DNA of 64,000 nucleotides from Arthrobacter sp. NtRootA1 (lineage in GTDB: Bacteria > Actinomycetota > Actinomycetes > Actinomycetales > Micrococcaceae), in NCBI RefSeq assembly GCF_019976975.1, contig NZ_AP024630.1, forward strand, positions 992,001-1,056,000, given 5' to 3'. Below are positions 1 to 8,114 of the stretch, piece by piece (position 1 is the first letter of the stretch; each line of letters opens with the position of its first letter). Below the pieces are notes generated by a model. It worked only from the letters and a program-made list of their open reading frames with translations, made no database searches and was not told where the DNA came from. The translations under genes and the position numbers were made by a program.

Positions 1-883
1 GGCTGCCATTGAAGGAATCGACGGCGCTGCGGCGCTGTCCAGTGCCGATGAGGCGCTGAACAATGGAGACGTTAACGCCGTCCTGATCGCCACGCCGGGC
101 TTCCTGCACGAGGAAATCCTGTACAAGGCGTTGGAGAAGGACTTCCCGATCCTCTGTGAGAAGCCGCTGACACCGGATGCGGAAAGCGCGTGGAAGGTTG
201 TCCAGGCTGAACTGGCATTGGGCCACAAGCGCATTCAGGTGGGTTTCATGCGCCGCTTTGATGCCGAGTACTCGGCACTGGGTTCGATCATCCGCAACAG
301 TGAATTGGGGGAACTGTTGATGCTGCACCACCAGCACCGCAACCCAAGCACGCCTGAAGGCTTCACCAACGAGATGCTGATCAACGACTCCGTGGTCCAT
401 GAGTTCGACGCCATCCGTTACTTCACCGGCGAGGAAATTACCTCAGTGCAGGTCCGCTTGGGTAAGCCCACGCGCAACGCCCCCAATGGCCAGCACGACC
501 CCCAGCATGTGCTGCTTGAAACTGAATCGGGCGTGTTGGCCGACGTCGAGATTTACGTCAACGCCAAGTTCGGCTACCAGGTTGCCACTCAGGCGTCCTT
601 CGAGGATGGCATCGTGAGCATCGGCGGTGACAGCGGCCCGTACATCCAGTCCGCTGGTAAGTGGGGCGGCAGCGTCACTCCGGGCTTTGAGGAGCGCTTC
701 GGAGCAGCGTACGACGTCGAGATCCAGGCGTGGGTTGATGCCGCCCTTCGCGGCGAAATCGGCGGTCCCACCGCCTGGGACGGTTATGCCACCGCTGCTT
801 GCTGCGAGGCCGGAGTCGAGGCACAGAAATCGGGCGAGAAGGTCAAGGTGCAGTTGAACACCAAGCCTGATCTCTACAAGTAG
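1..883 (+). CDS. Gfo/Idh/MocA family dehydrogenase, 5' end outside window
   Basis: The frame is open from base 2, so the N-terminal Rossmann GxGxxG segment lies before the window and only the last 293 residues are seen. The visible part has the family strand 'AVLIATPG', the cofactor/catalytic motif CEKPL with its lysine, and the downstream 'VHEFDAIRYFTG' element that usually sits near the sugar-binding site. The family oxidises a hydroxyl of inositols or sugars with NAD(P). It ends 10 bases before a TIM-barrel isomerase, and iolB and an inositol-type regulator follow, so an inositol-related substrate is inferred. The exact substrate cannot be told from the sequence. Confidence 0.85.
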   Translation, partial: AAIEGIDGAAALSSADEALNNGDVNAVLIATPGFLHEEILYKALEKDFPILCEKPLTPDAESAWKVVQAELALGHKRIQVGFMRRFDAEYSALGSIIRNSELGELLMLHHQHRNPSTPEGFTNEMLINDSVVHEFDAIRYFTGEEITSVQVRLGKPTRNAPNGQHDPQHVLLETESGVLADVEIYVNAKFGYQVATQASFEDGIVSIGGDSGPYIQSAGKWGGSVTPGFEERFGAAYDVEIQAWVDAALRGEIGGPTAWDGYATAACCEAGVEAQKSGEKVKVQLNTKPDLYK

Positions 884-893
884 GGGCACTGAC

Positions 894-1766
894 ATGAAGA
901 TTGCCCTTGACCCCACTCCGTTCCACCACAGCCACACGCTGCTCGAGTTCCCGCGCGTGGCAGCAGATCTTGGCTACAAGTACCTGCAGATGACGCCTCA
1001 CGCGGACCTCATCCCGTTCTTCAACCACCCGAAGGCTGATGACGAGTTTGTGGGCAAGCTGAAGGCAGCGTGTAAGGACGCCGGCGTCGAAATCGCCTCC
1101 GTCCTGCCGGTCCTGCGGTGGTCCGGACCCGATGAGGACGCCCGGGAAGCTGCGGTCCGCTACTGGAAGCGGGCCATCCAGATCGCCGTAGACCTCGGCG
1201 TTCAGACCATGAACACGGAGTTCAGCGGCCGTCCGGAGAAGGCTGAGGAGTCTGAACGCGCCTTCTACCGCTCCATGGAGGAACTGCTGCCGATCATCGA
1301 ACGCGAAGACATGGATGTGCTCATCGATCCGCACCCGGACGACTTCGTGGAAGACGGACTGGCTGCGCTGCGCGTGATCCGGGGCGTGAACTCCCCGAAC
1401 ATCGGCATGGTTTACGTTGCCTCCCACACCTTCCATATGGGCAACAAGCCGTTGGAGATCATGCGGGCGGCCGGCGACAAGCTCCGCCTGGTGCACGTCT
1501 CTGACACGATGAACCACCACGCCTCACACGGACTCAGGTACATCACCAACCCGCCGGGCAACGCTGTCCGCGTCCACCAGCACCTCAAGATCGGTGATGG
1601 GGATGTGAACTGGGACGAGTTCTTCGGCGGCTTGAAGGAGATCGGATTCCTGGACAAGGAGAACACCGTCATGGTTTCTTCGGTGTTCGCAGAGGACGAG
1701 AATGCCGAGGACGTTTCCAGGTACCAGCTCAAGACGATGAACGATTACATCGCCCAAGCCAAATAG
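894..1766 (+). CDS. Sugar phosphate isomerase/epimerase-like TIM-barrel protein
   Basis: The protein has 290 residues and an AP-endonuclease-family-2 / xylose-isomerase-like barrel. It starts MKIALDPTPFHH and has metal-ligand style segments 'MNTEFSG', 'VLIDPHPDDF' and 'LVHVSDTMNHH' in the order expected for this barrel. The start follows a purine-rich AGGGGC element. It is 10 bases after the dehydrogenase and is the last gene before a strong terminator, so the two are co-transcribed. Members of this family in inositol loci act as inosose isomerases or dehydratases (IolE/IolI-like). Which of these reactions applies here is not resolved. Confidence 0.8.
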   Translation: MKIALDPTPFHHSHTLLEFPRVAADLGYKYLQMTPHADLIPFFNHPKADDEFVGKLKAACKDAGVEIASVLPVLRWSGPDEDAREAAVRYWKRAIQIAVDLGVQTMNTEFSGRPEKAEESERAFYRSMEELLPIIEREDMDVLIDPHPDDFVEDGLAALRVIRGVNSPNIGMVYVASHTFHMGNKPLEIMRAAGDKLRLVHVSDTMNHHASHGLRYITNPPGNAVRVHQHLKIGDGDVNWDEFFGGLKEIGFLDKENTVMVSSVFAEDENAEDVSRYQLKTMNDYIAQAK

Positions 1767-1780
1767 CGCTCAACACCAAG

Positions 1781-1813
1781 AATGCCCCTGTGACCGAGAA
1801 TCACAGGGGCATT
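1781..1813. terminator. Bidirectional terminator hairpin
   Basis: A perfect 13-bp stem, AATGCCCCTGTGA at 1781-1793 and TCACAGGGGCATT at 1801-1813, encloses a 7-base loop. It lies between two convergent genes, 14 bases from each stop codon. The A/T-rich stem bases give a short U-run on both strands, so it can serve both transcripts. Confidence 0.85.
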
Positions 1814-1827
1814 CTGTCATCGATGCG

Positions 1828-2721
1828 TCAGGCGGTAAACGGGAGCCTCGGGTCCACGCCCTGGGCGTCCCAGGTCTGGCGGATCCAGCCGTGGTGGGGG
1901 TCATCGCTGATGAGCCAGTCGCGTACGCGTCCGGGGCCTGCCATGACGTTCAGGTAGTAGAGGTCATAGCCCGGGGCTGCCATCGCCGGTCCGTGCCAGC
2001 CGTAGGGGACCAACACCACGTCACCGGTGCGGACCTCCGCTGAGACATCGATGGGCCGGTCATCGGAGGCGTAGACGCGGGCGTAGCCTATTGCGTCTGA
2101 GTCCGCAGGGGCAGGGGAGTCCGGGGCGACGCGCGTTTCGAAGTAGTAGATCTCCTCCAGGCTTGTCTCGCCTTCCTTCTCCTCGTCGTGCTTGTGGGGA
2201 GGGTAGGAGGACCAATTGCCGGCAGGTGTGATGACCTCGCAAACAATAAAGCGATCAGCTTCCAGCGCCGCCGGTGTGCCGAAGTTGTGGACCTGCCGGG
2301 AGCAGTTGCCCGCCCCACGCAGCTCTACGGGGGTCTCGGCTGCCGTGACCAGGCGGGTAGGGTAGCCGGCCTTCGCCGGTGCGGTCGCGACCGCCACCCT
2401 TCCGCCGTCGTGCGAACTGATGGTGACGGCCCTGTTGATACCCGTGTACAGGACGTCACTTGGCCCGTGGAAAACCGAATGCCGGCCCGCGAGGCTGTAC
2501 GCGTCGTCGTCGACCGTTACGGTAAACGAACCACTCAGCGGAACCACAATGCGTTCCTCCCCAGCGGCAGGAAGCTCGACGGCGGCACCAGGTCCGAGCG
2601 TCGCAACCTTCAGTCCCGTATGGGCCCAGCCGTCGATCGCGAGGGTGGAATCGGAAGTGCCGAGCGAGATGTCCCATTTGCCGTCAGTGGCTGTTCCCAG
2701 CGGGTAGACCCAGTTGGCCAT
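1828..2721 (-). CDS. iolB: 5-deoxy-glucuronate isomerase
   Basis: The 297-residue protein matches the usual IolB length and double-cupin layout. The metal-binding cupin stretch 'YPPHKHDEEKEGETSLEEIYYFE' region (about residues 177-200) contains the His-x-His, Glu ligands, and 'VPYGWHGPAMAAPGYDLYYLNVMAGP' is the conserved C-terminal block. IolB converts 5-deoxy-glucuronate to 2-deoxy-5-keto-gluconate in cytoplasmic myo-inositol degradation. It lies 17 bases downstream of the GntR gene on the same strand, with an AAGGA element 10 bases before the ATG, so the two form a bicistron. This is the gene that best identifies the locus as inositol catabolism. Confidence 0.93.
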   Translation of the reverse strand: MANWVYPLGTATDGKWDISLGTSDSTLAIDGWAHTGLKVATLGPGAAVELPAAGEERIVVPLSGSFTVTVDDDAYSLAGRHSVFHGPSDVLYTGINRAVTISSHDGGRVAVATAPAKAGYPTRLVTAAETPVELRGAGNCSRQVHNFGTPAALEADRFIVCEVITPAGNWSSYPPHKHDEEKEGETSLEEIYYFETRVAPDSPAPADSDAIGYARVYASDDRPIDVSAEVRTGDVVLVPYGWHGPAMAAPGYDLYYLNVMAGPGRVRDWLISDDPHHGWIRQTWDAQGVDPRLPFTA

Positions 2722-2738
2722 AAATTTGTGTCCTTGCG

Positions 2739-3479
2739 TTAGCGCTGTACGAGTGTCATTTCAAAGCTGTAGGAATCGGCGCGGTAGACGTGGTGGCCCG
2801 TTTCAACCATGCGTCCGGTGTCGTCCACCGCAGTGCGTTCCATGGTGACCAGGGCCGAACCAACTTCGGCCTCGAGGAGGGGAGCCTGGTAGTCATTGGC
2901 GATCATGGCGCCGATGCGCTGGGATGCCAATCGGAAATTCACGCCGCCGCGTCGAAGGATGGAATAGAGTCCCTCGCTGGAGAGCTGGGCTTCGTCCATG
3001 CTGGTGATGTCGTCACGGACCCAGTTCTCCATGAGCGCCAGGGGCTTGCCGCCAACTTTGCGGAGGCGGGTGAAGTGGTAGACCTTGGACCCGGCCGGCA
3101 GCTGAAGCGCGGTGAGTGTGGCGGCATCGGCCTCCACGTGGGAGAAGCTAAGCACATCCGTGGTGGGCTTCTTGCCGTTATTACTGAGGTCATCGAAAAG
3201 GCTTGAGAGCTCCAGCGGCCGCCGGACCTGGCTTGAAACCACCTGCGTGCCAACGCCGCGCTTACGGACCAGGAGGCCCGAGCGGACCAGTTCGTCCATG
3301 GCCTTTCGCATGGTGGGGCGGGACAGGTTGAGCTGTGCAGCAAGGTCGATTTCGTTGTCCAACCGGCTGCCCGGTTCCAGGACGCCGCTGTGGATGGCGG
3401 CTTCGATTCCCTGGACCACTTGGTGATAGAGCGGCACCGGGGACGAACGGTCGATGCTGAGGCTGAGTTGGTTCGCCAC
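2739..3479 (-). CDS. GntR/HutC-family transcriptional regulator, probable inositol regulator
   Basis: The protein has 246 residues. The N-terminal winged helix (about residues 10-75) has 'PLYHQVVQGIEAAIHSG' and 'LNLSRPTMRKAMDELVRSGLL', and a UTRA effector-binding domain fills the C-terminus. The GTG start follows AGGAGAAA. It is co-directional with iolB and divergent from an ABC transporter operon. A 9-bp inverted repeat lies in its own leader, which suggests autoregulation. A GntR-type IolR is known to control inositol genes in Corynebacterium glutamicum, and a similar role is inferred here from position and from repeated operator-like boxes at 3562, 3679, 8007 and 10316. Confidence 0.88.
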   Translation of the reverse strand: MANQLSLSIDRSSPVPLYHQVVQGIEAAIHSGVLEPGSRLDNEIDLAAQLNLSRPTMRKAMDELVRSGLLVRKRGVGTQVVSSQVRRPLELSSLFDDLSNNGKKPTTDVLSFSHVEADAATLTALQLPAGSKVYHFTRLRKVGGKPLALMENWVRDDITSMDEAQLSSEGLYSILRRGGVNFRLASQRIGAMIANDYQAPLLEAEVGSALVTMERTAVDDTGRMVETGHHVYRADSYSFEMTLVQR

Positions 3480-3538
3480 TGGTTTCTCCTAGCCTGCGGA
3501 AGCCCGGCCAAGGAATCAGTAGCCCGGTCGGATGGATG

Positions 3539-3574
3539 AGTATGTCCGCTCATGTTCTCTTGATAGGACATACT
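3539..3574. promoter_or_regulatory. Inverted repeat upstream of the GntR gene, candidate autoregulatory operator
   Basis: AGTATGTCC at 3539-3547 is exactly mirrored by GGACATACT at 3566-3574, with an 18-base spacer. The right half is embedded in TGATAGGACATA, which is the same box found before three other transcription units in this region. It lies 60-95 bases upstream of the GntR start codon. Confidence 0.6.
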
Positions 3575-3678
3575 GGTTTTTTCTGATAATAGCAGCCGTG
3601 CTGGGCTGGTCAAGGAAGTGACTTCCAGGCATGTGGTGGCGGCATCTACTCGAGGAACTTACGTCAAAACATTCTAAT

Positions 3679-3722
3679 GTCAGGACAAAGTATTGACAAA
3701 GTGTGAGGCGAGTCACCATGAT
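3679..3722 (+). promoter_or_regulatory. Candidate promoter with overlapping inositol-regulator box for the ABC operon
   Basis: The box TGTCAGGACA at 3679-3688 is followed by a consensus -35 TTGACA at 3693-3698. A candidate -10 CATGAT lies at 3717-3722 after an 18-base spacer. TGTCA (3679-3683) and TGACA (3694-3698) also form a small inverted repeat. A repressor bound here would cover the -35. The remaining part of the 308-base gap between the GntR gene and the ABC operon shows nothing else I can support. Confidence 0.5.
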
Positions 3723-3787
3723 CGAGGTAGCAGGCGATCCGGGCACGAGTCCCCGGACGCCCGAAGCTGACATCAAAGGAGATAACG

Positions 3788-4783
3788 GTGGCAAAATTCT
3801 CGTGGCGCAAAGCGGCGGTCGTCGCAGCAGTGGTTCCATTGGTGGCCCTGAGCGCCTGTTCGAGCCAGGGCGGCAAACCGGCAGATTCCGGGGGAGGTGC
3901 AGGCGCCGGGCAGGCAGCCAGCACTGCACGCATCAAGGTGGCCCTCATTACGCACGCAGCAGCTGGGGACACCTTCTGGGATATCGTCCGCAAGGGCGCA
4001 GAGGAAGCATCGAGCAAGGACAACGTAGAACTCCTGTACACCAGCGATCCCGAAGCCGGACGCCAGGCCCAGCTTGTTCAGCAGGCCATTGATCAGAAGG
4101 TGGACGGCATTGCTGTCACACTGGCAACCCCGGACGCCTTGAAGGATGTCCTGAAAAAGGCCACCGCTGCGGGTATCCCCGTTGTGAGCCTCAACGCGGG
4201 TGAATCCGTATCCAGCCAGCTGGGCGCTTTCACGCACTTCGGATCGAATGAGCAGCTTGCAGGCGAGGCGGTGGGCACCCGGCTCGCTGCAGAAGGCTAC
4301 AAGCACCCCGTTTGCGTCATCCAGCAGCAGGGCCATGTGGGCCTGGAAGCACGCTGCGCCGGTGTGAAGGCCAAGGTGCCGGCAACGGAGATCCTCTACG
4401 TCGATGGCAAGGACATGACCGCGGTCCAGTCAACGGCCACAGCGAAACTCCAGGCGTCCAAAGATGCCGATGTGATCATCGGTCTCGGCGCCCCCATCAC
4501 CCTCACCCTGCTCAAGTCCGTCACCGACGCCAGCAGTTCGGCCAAGGTGGCCAGCTTCGACCTCAATGCCGATCTCGCCCAAAAGATCGTAGACGGCCAA
4601 GTGATCTTCACGGTTGACCAGCAGCCATGGCTTCAGGGCTACATGTCCGTTGATGCCCTGTGGCAGGCAAAGCGCGGCGGCTTTAAGATCGGCGGCGGCC
4701 AGCCCGTCCTGACCGGCCCGACCATCGTGGACAAGGCCAACGCCGCCGATGTCCTCAAATTCGCCCAGCAAGGCGTCCGCTAG
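3788..4783 (+). CDS. Sugar ABC transporter substrate-binding lipoprotein (CUT2, Peripla_BP_4 type)
   Basis: The protein has 331 residues. A lipoprotein signal peptide has basic residues, a hydrophobic core and lipobox LSAC with Cys24. The mature part starts with 'RIKVALITHAAAGDTFWDIVRKGAEEA', the periplasmic LacI-like sugar-binding fold used by ribose, galactose and inositol binders. The GTG start has AAAGGAG six bases upstream. It is the first gene of a binding protein, permease and ATPase operon. Divergence from the GntR-iolB pair and the shared operator box suggest inositol or a related polyol as ligand; this is an inference. Confidence 0.88.
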   Translation: MAKFSWRKAAVVAAVVPLVALSACSSQGGKPADSGGGAGAGQAASTARIKVALITHAAAGDTFWDIVRKGAEEASSKDNVELLYTSDPEAGRQAQLVQQAIDQKVDGIAVTLATPDALKDVLKKATAAGIPVVSLNAGESVSSQLGAFTHFGSNEQLAGEAVGTRLAAEGYKHPVCVIQQQGHVGLEARCAGVKAKVPATEILYVDGKDMTAVQSTATAKLQASKDADVIIGLGAPITLTLLKSVTDASSSAKVASFDLNADLAQKIVDGQVIFTVDQQPWLQGYMSVDALWQAKRGGFKIGGGQPVLTGPTIVDKANAADVLKFAQQGVR

Positions 4784-4795
4784 ATCCAGGCATCC

Positions 4796-4825
4796 GGCTG
4801 CGCGGCGGGGAACCGCCGCGCAGCC
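4796..4825 (+). other. Intercistronic GC hairpin between binding-protein and permease genes
   Basis: A perfect 13-bp stem, GGCTGCGCGGCGG at 4796-4808 and CCGCCGCGCAGCC at 4813-4825, is closed by a GGAA tetraloop. It lies 13 bases after the binding-protein stop and just before the AAGGAG of the permease. There is no U-tract, so it fits a 3' mRNA stabiliser or partial attenuator that keeps binding-protein transcript in excess. Confidence 0.7.
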
Positions 4826-4847
4826 TGACCAACAAGGAGTCATTCCT

Positions 4848-5906
4848 ATGGCAAATACAACAACTCTGCCGCCGGCGGGGGCTTCGGCCCCTGGCGACGA
4901 ACGGGTCGGACGCCGTAGTCCGGTCCAAAAGTTCCTGGCGAGGCCCGAAGTCGGTGCACTGGTCGGAGCGGTTGTCCTTTTCATCTTCTTCGCGTCTGTT
5001 TCCCAGACGTTTACGCAGCCGAACGCGCTCGCCACCGTGCTCTACGGTTCCTCGACCATTGGCATCATGGCGGTAGGGGTTTCCCTGCTGATGATCGGCG
5101 GTGAGTTCGACCTCTCCACGGGTGTGGCCGTGATCTCCTCCGCACTGACCGCCTCGCTCTTCAGCTGGAACTTCTCACTGAATGCATGGGTGGGTGTCAC
5201 TTTGGCACTGGTTGTCTCGCTGGGCATTGGATTCATCAACGGCTGGATTCTCGTCAAGACCAAACTTCCGAGCTTCATCGTCACCCTGGCGACCTTCCTC
5301 ATGCTGACCGGCCTCAATCTGGCACTGACCCGCCTTATCGGTGGCAGCGTCTCCTCGCCGTCGATCTCCAAGCTGGACGGGTTCGAATCGGCACGAGCGG
5401 TATTCGCCTCCTCCGTCAGCATCGGCGGCGTTGAAGTCAAGATCACCGTATTCTTCTGGATCATCCTTGTGGCAGTGGCATCGTGGATCCTGTTGCGCAC
5501 CCGCGTTGGCAACTGGATCTTCGCAGTTGGCGGTGATGCCAATGCTGCCCGCGCAGTTGGCGTCCCGGTGACCAAGACCAAGATCGGCCTCTTCATGGCT
5601 GTTGGTTTCTGCGGCTGGATCCTGGGCATGCACAACCTCTTTGCCTTCGATGCCGTGCAGTCCGGTGAAGGTGTTGGCAACGAGTTCCTCTACATCATTG
5701 CTGCCGTCATCGGTGGTTGCCTCCTGACAGGCGGCTACGGCTCGGCCGTGGGTGGCGCTATCGGTGCCTTCATCTTTGGCATGGCCAACAAGGGCATCGT
5801 GTACGCACAATGGAATCCAGACTGGTTCAAGTTCTTCCTGGGCTTGATGCTCCTGCTGGCCACCATCGTGAACCTGATCGTCAAGCGCCGGGCAGAGCTC
5901 AAGTAA
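4848..5906 (+). CDS. Sugar ABC transporter permease (CUT2, BPD_transp_2 type)
   Basis: The 352-residue protein has about ten hydrophobic segments after a polar N-terminus of roughly 35 residues. 'GVSLLMIGGEFDLSTGVAVISSALTA' and 'VGGDANAARAVGVPVTKTKIGLFMAVGF' are typical of RbsC-like permeases, the second being the ATPase-coupling loop. I chose the ATG at 4848 because AAGGAG precedes it at 4834-4839; a longer in-frame extension to 4749 would overlap the binding-protein gene and lacks a ribosome site. It forms the membrane channel of the importer. Confidence 0.9.
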   Translation: MANTTTLPPAGASAPGDERVGRRSPVQKFLARPEVGALVGAVVLFIFFASVSQTFTQPNALATVLYGSSTIGIMAVGVSLLMIGGEFDLSTGVAVISSALTASLFSWNFSLNAWVGVTLALVVSLGIGFINGWILVKTKLPSFIVTLATFLMLTGLNLALTRLIGGSVSSPSISKLDGFESARAVFASSVSIGGVEVKITVFFWIILVAVASWILLRTRVGNWIFAVGGDANAARAVGVPVTKTKIGLFMAVGFCGWILGMHNLFAFDAVQSGEGVGNEFLYIIAAVIGGCLLTGGYGSAVGGAIGAFIFGMANKGIVYAQWNPDWFKFFLGLMLLLATIVNLIVKRRAELK

Positions 5907-5918
5907 GGGGCCGGAACA

Positions 5919-6845
5919 ATGAACGCACAACAGATCGACCAGCAGACATTGCTGAAAAACGAGAAGGACCCGTTGACGCACACACCCGTGCACCTGCTTT
6001 CGCTCGAGGGAGTAGGCAAGCACTACGGCAACATCATCGCCCTGCGCGATGTAACCATGGCGGTGGACAACGGCCGGGTCACCTGCGTCCTGGGCGATAA
6101 TGGCGCCGGCAAATCAACGCTGATCAAGATCATCGCGGGCCTGCACCAGCACGACGAAGGCACCCTTCAGGTGATGGGTGATGCCCGGAAGTTCAATTCG
6201 CCAAGGGACGCCCTCGACGCCGGTATCGCCACCGTGTATCAAGACCTGGCTGTGGTTCCACTGATGCCCATCTGGCGTAACTTCTTCCTTGGCTCGGAAC
6301 TGACCAGCGGATTCGGTCCGTTCAAGAGCATGGATGTCCAGAAAATGAAGGACATCACGCTGAAGGAACTGGCCGAGATGGGCATCGACCTCCGTGATGT
6401 TGACCAGCCCATCGGTCAGCTCTCGGGCGGCGAGCGCCAGTGTGTCGCCATCGCCCGGGCCGTGTACTTCGGCGCGAAGGTGCTGATCCTGGATGAGCCC
6501 ACAGCAGCACTTGGCGTGAAGCAGTCCGGCGTGGTGCTCCGGTACATCCTGCAGGCCCGCGACCGCGGCCTCGGCGTTATCTTCATTACCCACAACCCGC
6601 ACCACGCCTTCCCTGTGGGTGACCGCTTCCTGCTGCTCAAGCGCGGCAAGTCGATCGGCTACTACGACAAGAAGGACATCACCTTGGATGAGCTGACGGC
6701 CCAAATGGCCGGCGGTGCAGAACTCGCGGAGTTGGCCCATGAGCTGGAGCAGCTCGGTGGGCATTCCGATGCGCTTGAGGAGGTCAAGGCCGAAGTAGCG
6801 GGTGTGGCTGATGCTGCGCCGGAAAGTGCCACGAAGCGGCACTAG
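5919..6845 (+). CDS. Sugar ABC transporter ATP-binding protein, single-domain
   Basis: The protein has 308 residues and one nucleotide-binding domain: Walker [10 protein letters not shown], signature LSGGERQ and Walker [13 protein letters not shown], followed by the switch histidine in 'FITHNPHHA'. Many CUT2 systems use a fused double ATPase of about 500 residues (RbsA type); this one is the short FrcA-like form and presumably works as a homodimer. It begins 12 bases after the permease stop and completes the operon. The last 40 residues are acidic and alanine-rich, with no recognisable motif. Confidence 0.9.
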   Translation: MNAQQIDQQTLLKNEKDPLTHTPVHLLSLEGVGKHYGNIIALRDVTMAVDNGRVTCVLGDNGAGKSTLIKIIAGLHQHDEGTLQVMGDARKFNSPRDALDAGIATVYQDLAVVPLMPIWRNFFLGSELTSGFGPFKSMDVQKMKDITLKELAEMGIDLRDVDQPIGQLSGGERQCVAIARAVYFGAKVLILDEPTAALGVKQSGVVLRYILQARDRGLGVIFITHNPHHAFPVGDRFLLLKRGKSIGYYDKKDITLDELTAQMAGGAELAELAHELEQLGGHSDALEEVKAEVAGVADAAPESATKRH

Positions 6846-6864
6846 GTTTGTTCGGCGGACTTCT

Positions 6865-6890
6865 GCCCGGAGCGCCTCGTGGCTCCGGGC
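6865..6890. terminator. Terminator-like hairpin after the ABC operon
   Basis: GCCCGGAGC at 6865-6873 pairs perfectly with GCTCCGGGC at 6882-6890 around an 8-base loop. It sits 20 bases after the ATPase stop and before a convergent LacI gene. No U-tract follows, as is common in high-GC actinobacteria. Confidence 0.65.
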
Positions 6891-6921
6891 GGAGTCGTGT
6901 CCGGCGCCTCTAGCGCCCTCT

Positions 6922-6965
6922 AGCGAACGGCTCGCTCCAGCGAACGGCTCCCTCTAGCGAACGGC
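6922..6965. repeat. Three tandem 17-bp repeats
   Basis: AGCGAACGGC starts at 6922, 6939 and 6956, a spacing of exactly 17 bases, with C/T-rich linkers. The last unit supplies the final codons and stop of the LacI gene on the minus strand, so the array grew out of, or into, a coding end. Confidence 0.75.
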
Positions 6966-7955
6966 CGACGTCGTGCCGCGGAGTACCAGCGTCGGTTCGA
7001 TGAGCTTGCGCTCCGGCTCCAATGTCGGATCGTCGATACGGGCAAGGAGCCTTCGCGCTGCGTCCACGCCCACAACGTCGCTTCGGTTATCGATGGATGT
7101 GAGGTCCAGGAAGCGCGACTTGGCCAACGGGGAGTTGTCGTACCCGATCACCGAAACTTCGTTGGGCACGGAAAGTCCACGGGCTTTGATGGCGGCGAAC
7201 GCGCCTAGCGCCATGGTGTCGTTGGCTGCGAAGATGGCTGTGGTGCCGGGGTGGTGATCCAGGAGCCAGCAAGCGGATCCGTACCCGTCTTCTTCTGACG
7301 TTCCTTCACTCTCACCGATCACGACTTCGACGCCGGCAGCCTCCAACGTGCTTTGGTAACCGGCCCGCCGGTGGAAGGACGCGCCGTCGGACCCGGACAG
7401 GTGGCCGATGCGGCTGTGGCCTAACGCCAGCAGGTGGTCCGCTGCCATCATGCCCCCGCGGTCGTCGTCGTTGGTTATCAGGTCTGCACCTGCCGGGACG
7501 CCGTTCCGCCATCCCGCAACAACGGTGGGGACCCATGTTCCAGCGAGCATTGGTTCGCTGGGCTCGGCGGCCAGGACCAAGGCGTCCACGTGCATCGCCA
7601 GCAGGCCATCCGTGGCTTCCTTGATGCGGTTCGCCCCGGGCCTGGAGTCCGCGAGCGTGACTTGGTAGCCGAGGTCTGAAAGGACGGATTCCATCCCACG
7701 GAGGAGGTCTACAAACCAGGGGTTCCGGTAGTCGTCAATGACCAGCCCGATGCTTTTGGTGCGGCTGCTCGCCAGCGTGGTAGCAGCGCGGCTGGGCCTA
7801 TAGCCAAGATCGCGGATGGCCTTTTGGACGGCCTCCCGACGCTTTTCGCTGATCCTCCCCGGGTCCTTGAGGAACAGTGAAACCAACGACGGCGAGACTC
7901 CGGCCTGGGTGGCGACGTCGTAGAGGGTGGGGCGGCGGGTCTGTGCGCTGTTCAA
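6954..7955 (-). CDS. LacI-family transcriptional regulator
   Basis: The 333-residue protein has an N-terminal LacI helix-turn-helix, 'TLYDVATQAGVSPSLVSLFLKD', the hinge 'LGYRPSRAATTLAS' and a periplasmic-binding-like effector domain with 'TTAIFAANDTMALGAFAAIKARG' near the C-terminus. It is divergent from the dehydrogenase/isomerase operon at 8115. A perfect palindrome of LacI-operator form lies between them at 8052. It is most likely a sugar-responsive repressor of that operon and of itself. The effector is unknown. Confidence 0.9.
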   Translation of the reverse strand: MNSAQTRRPTLYDVATQAGVSPSLVSLFLKDPGRISEKRREAVQKAIRDLGYRPSRAATTLASSRTKSIGLVIDDYRNPWFVDLLRGMESVLSDLGYQVTLADSRPGANRIKEATDGLLAMHVDALVLAAEPSEPMLAGTWVPTVVAGWRNGVPAGADLITNDDDRGGMMAADHLLALGHSRIGHLSGSDGASFHRRAGYQSTLEAAGVEVVIGESEGTSEEDGYGSACWLLDHHPGTTAIFAANDTMALGAFAAIKARGLSVPNEVSVIGYDNSPLAKSRFLDLTSIDNRSDVVGVDAARRLLARIDDPTLEPERKLIEPTLVLRGTTSAVR

Positions 7956-8005
7956 CGGAATCGGTGTGCCTTTCGTGTCTGTCCTCGAGGATAGTCCCTT
8001 AAGGA

Positions 8006-8024
8006 TTGACAGGACATATAGACA
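8006..8024 (+). promoter_or_regulatory. Inositol-regulator box in the LacI/dehydrogenase intergenic region
   Basis: TTGACAGGACATA begins at 8006 and is followed by TAGACA, giving the same arrangement as the boxes at 3679 and 10315. TTGACA may also be a -35 element, but no convincing -10 is spaced from it. Confidence 0.45.
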
Positions 8025-8051
8025 TAGTTACGCTCAAACCCAGTGCAAAAA

Positions 8052-8065
8052 TTGTAGCGCTACAA
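8052..8065. promoter_or_regulatory. LacI-type operator palindrome
   Basis: TTGTAGCGCTACAA is a perfect 14-bp palindrome with the central CG step typical of LacI-family operators. It is 49 bases upstream of the dehydrogenase start and 96 bases upstream of the divergent LacI gene. Confidence 0.75.
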
Positions 8066-8114
8066 AACGTCGTTCAATGCCTCATGGCATGGCGAAATTT
8101 CAAAGGAGAAATCA

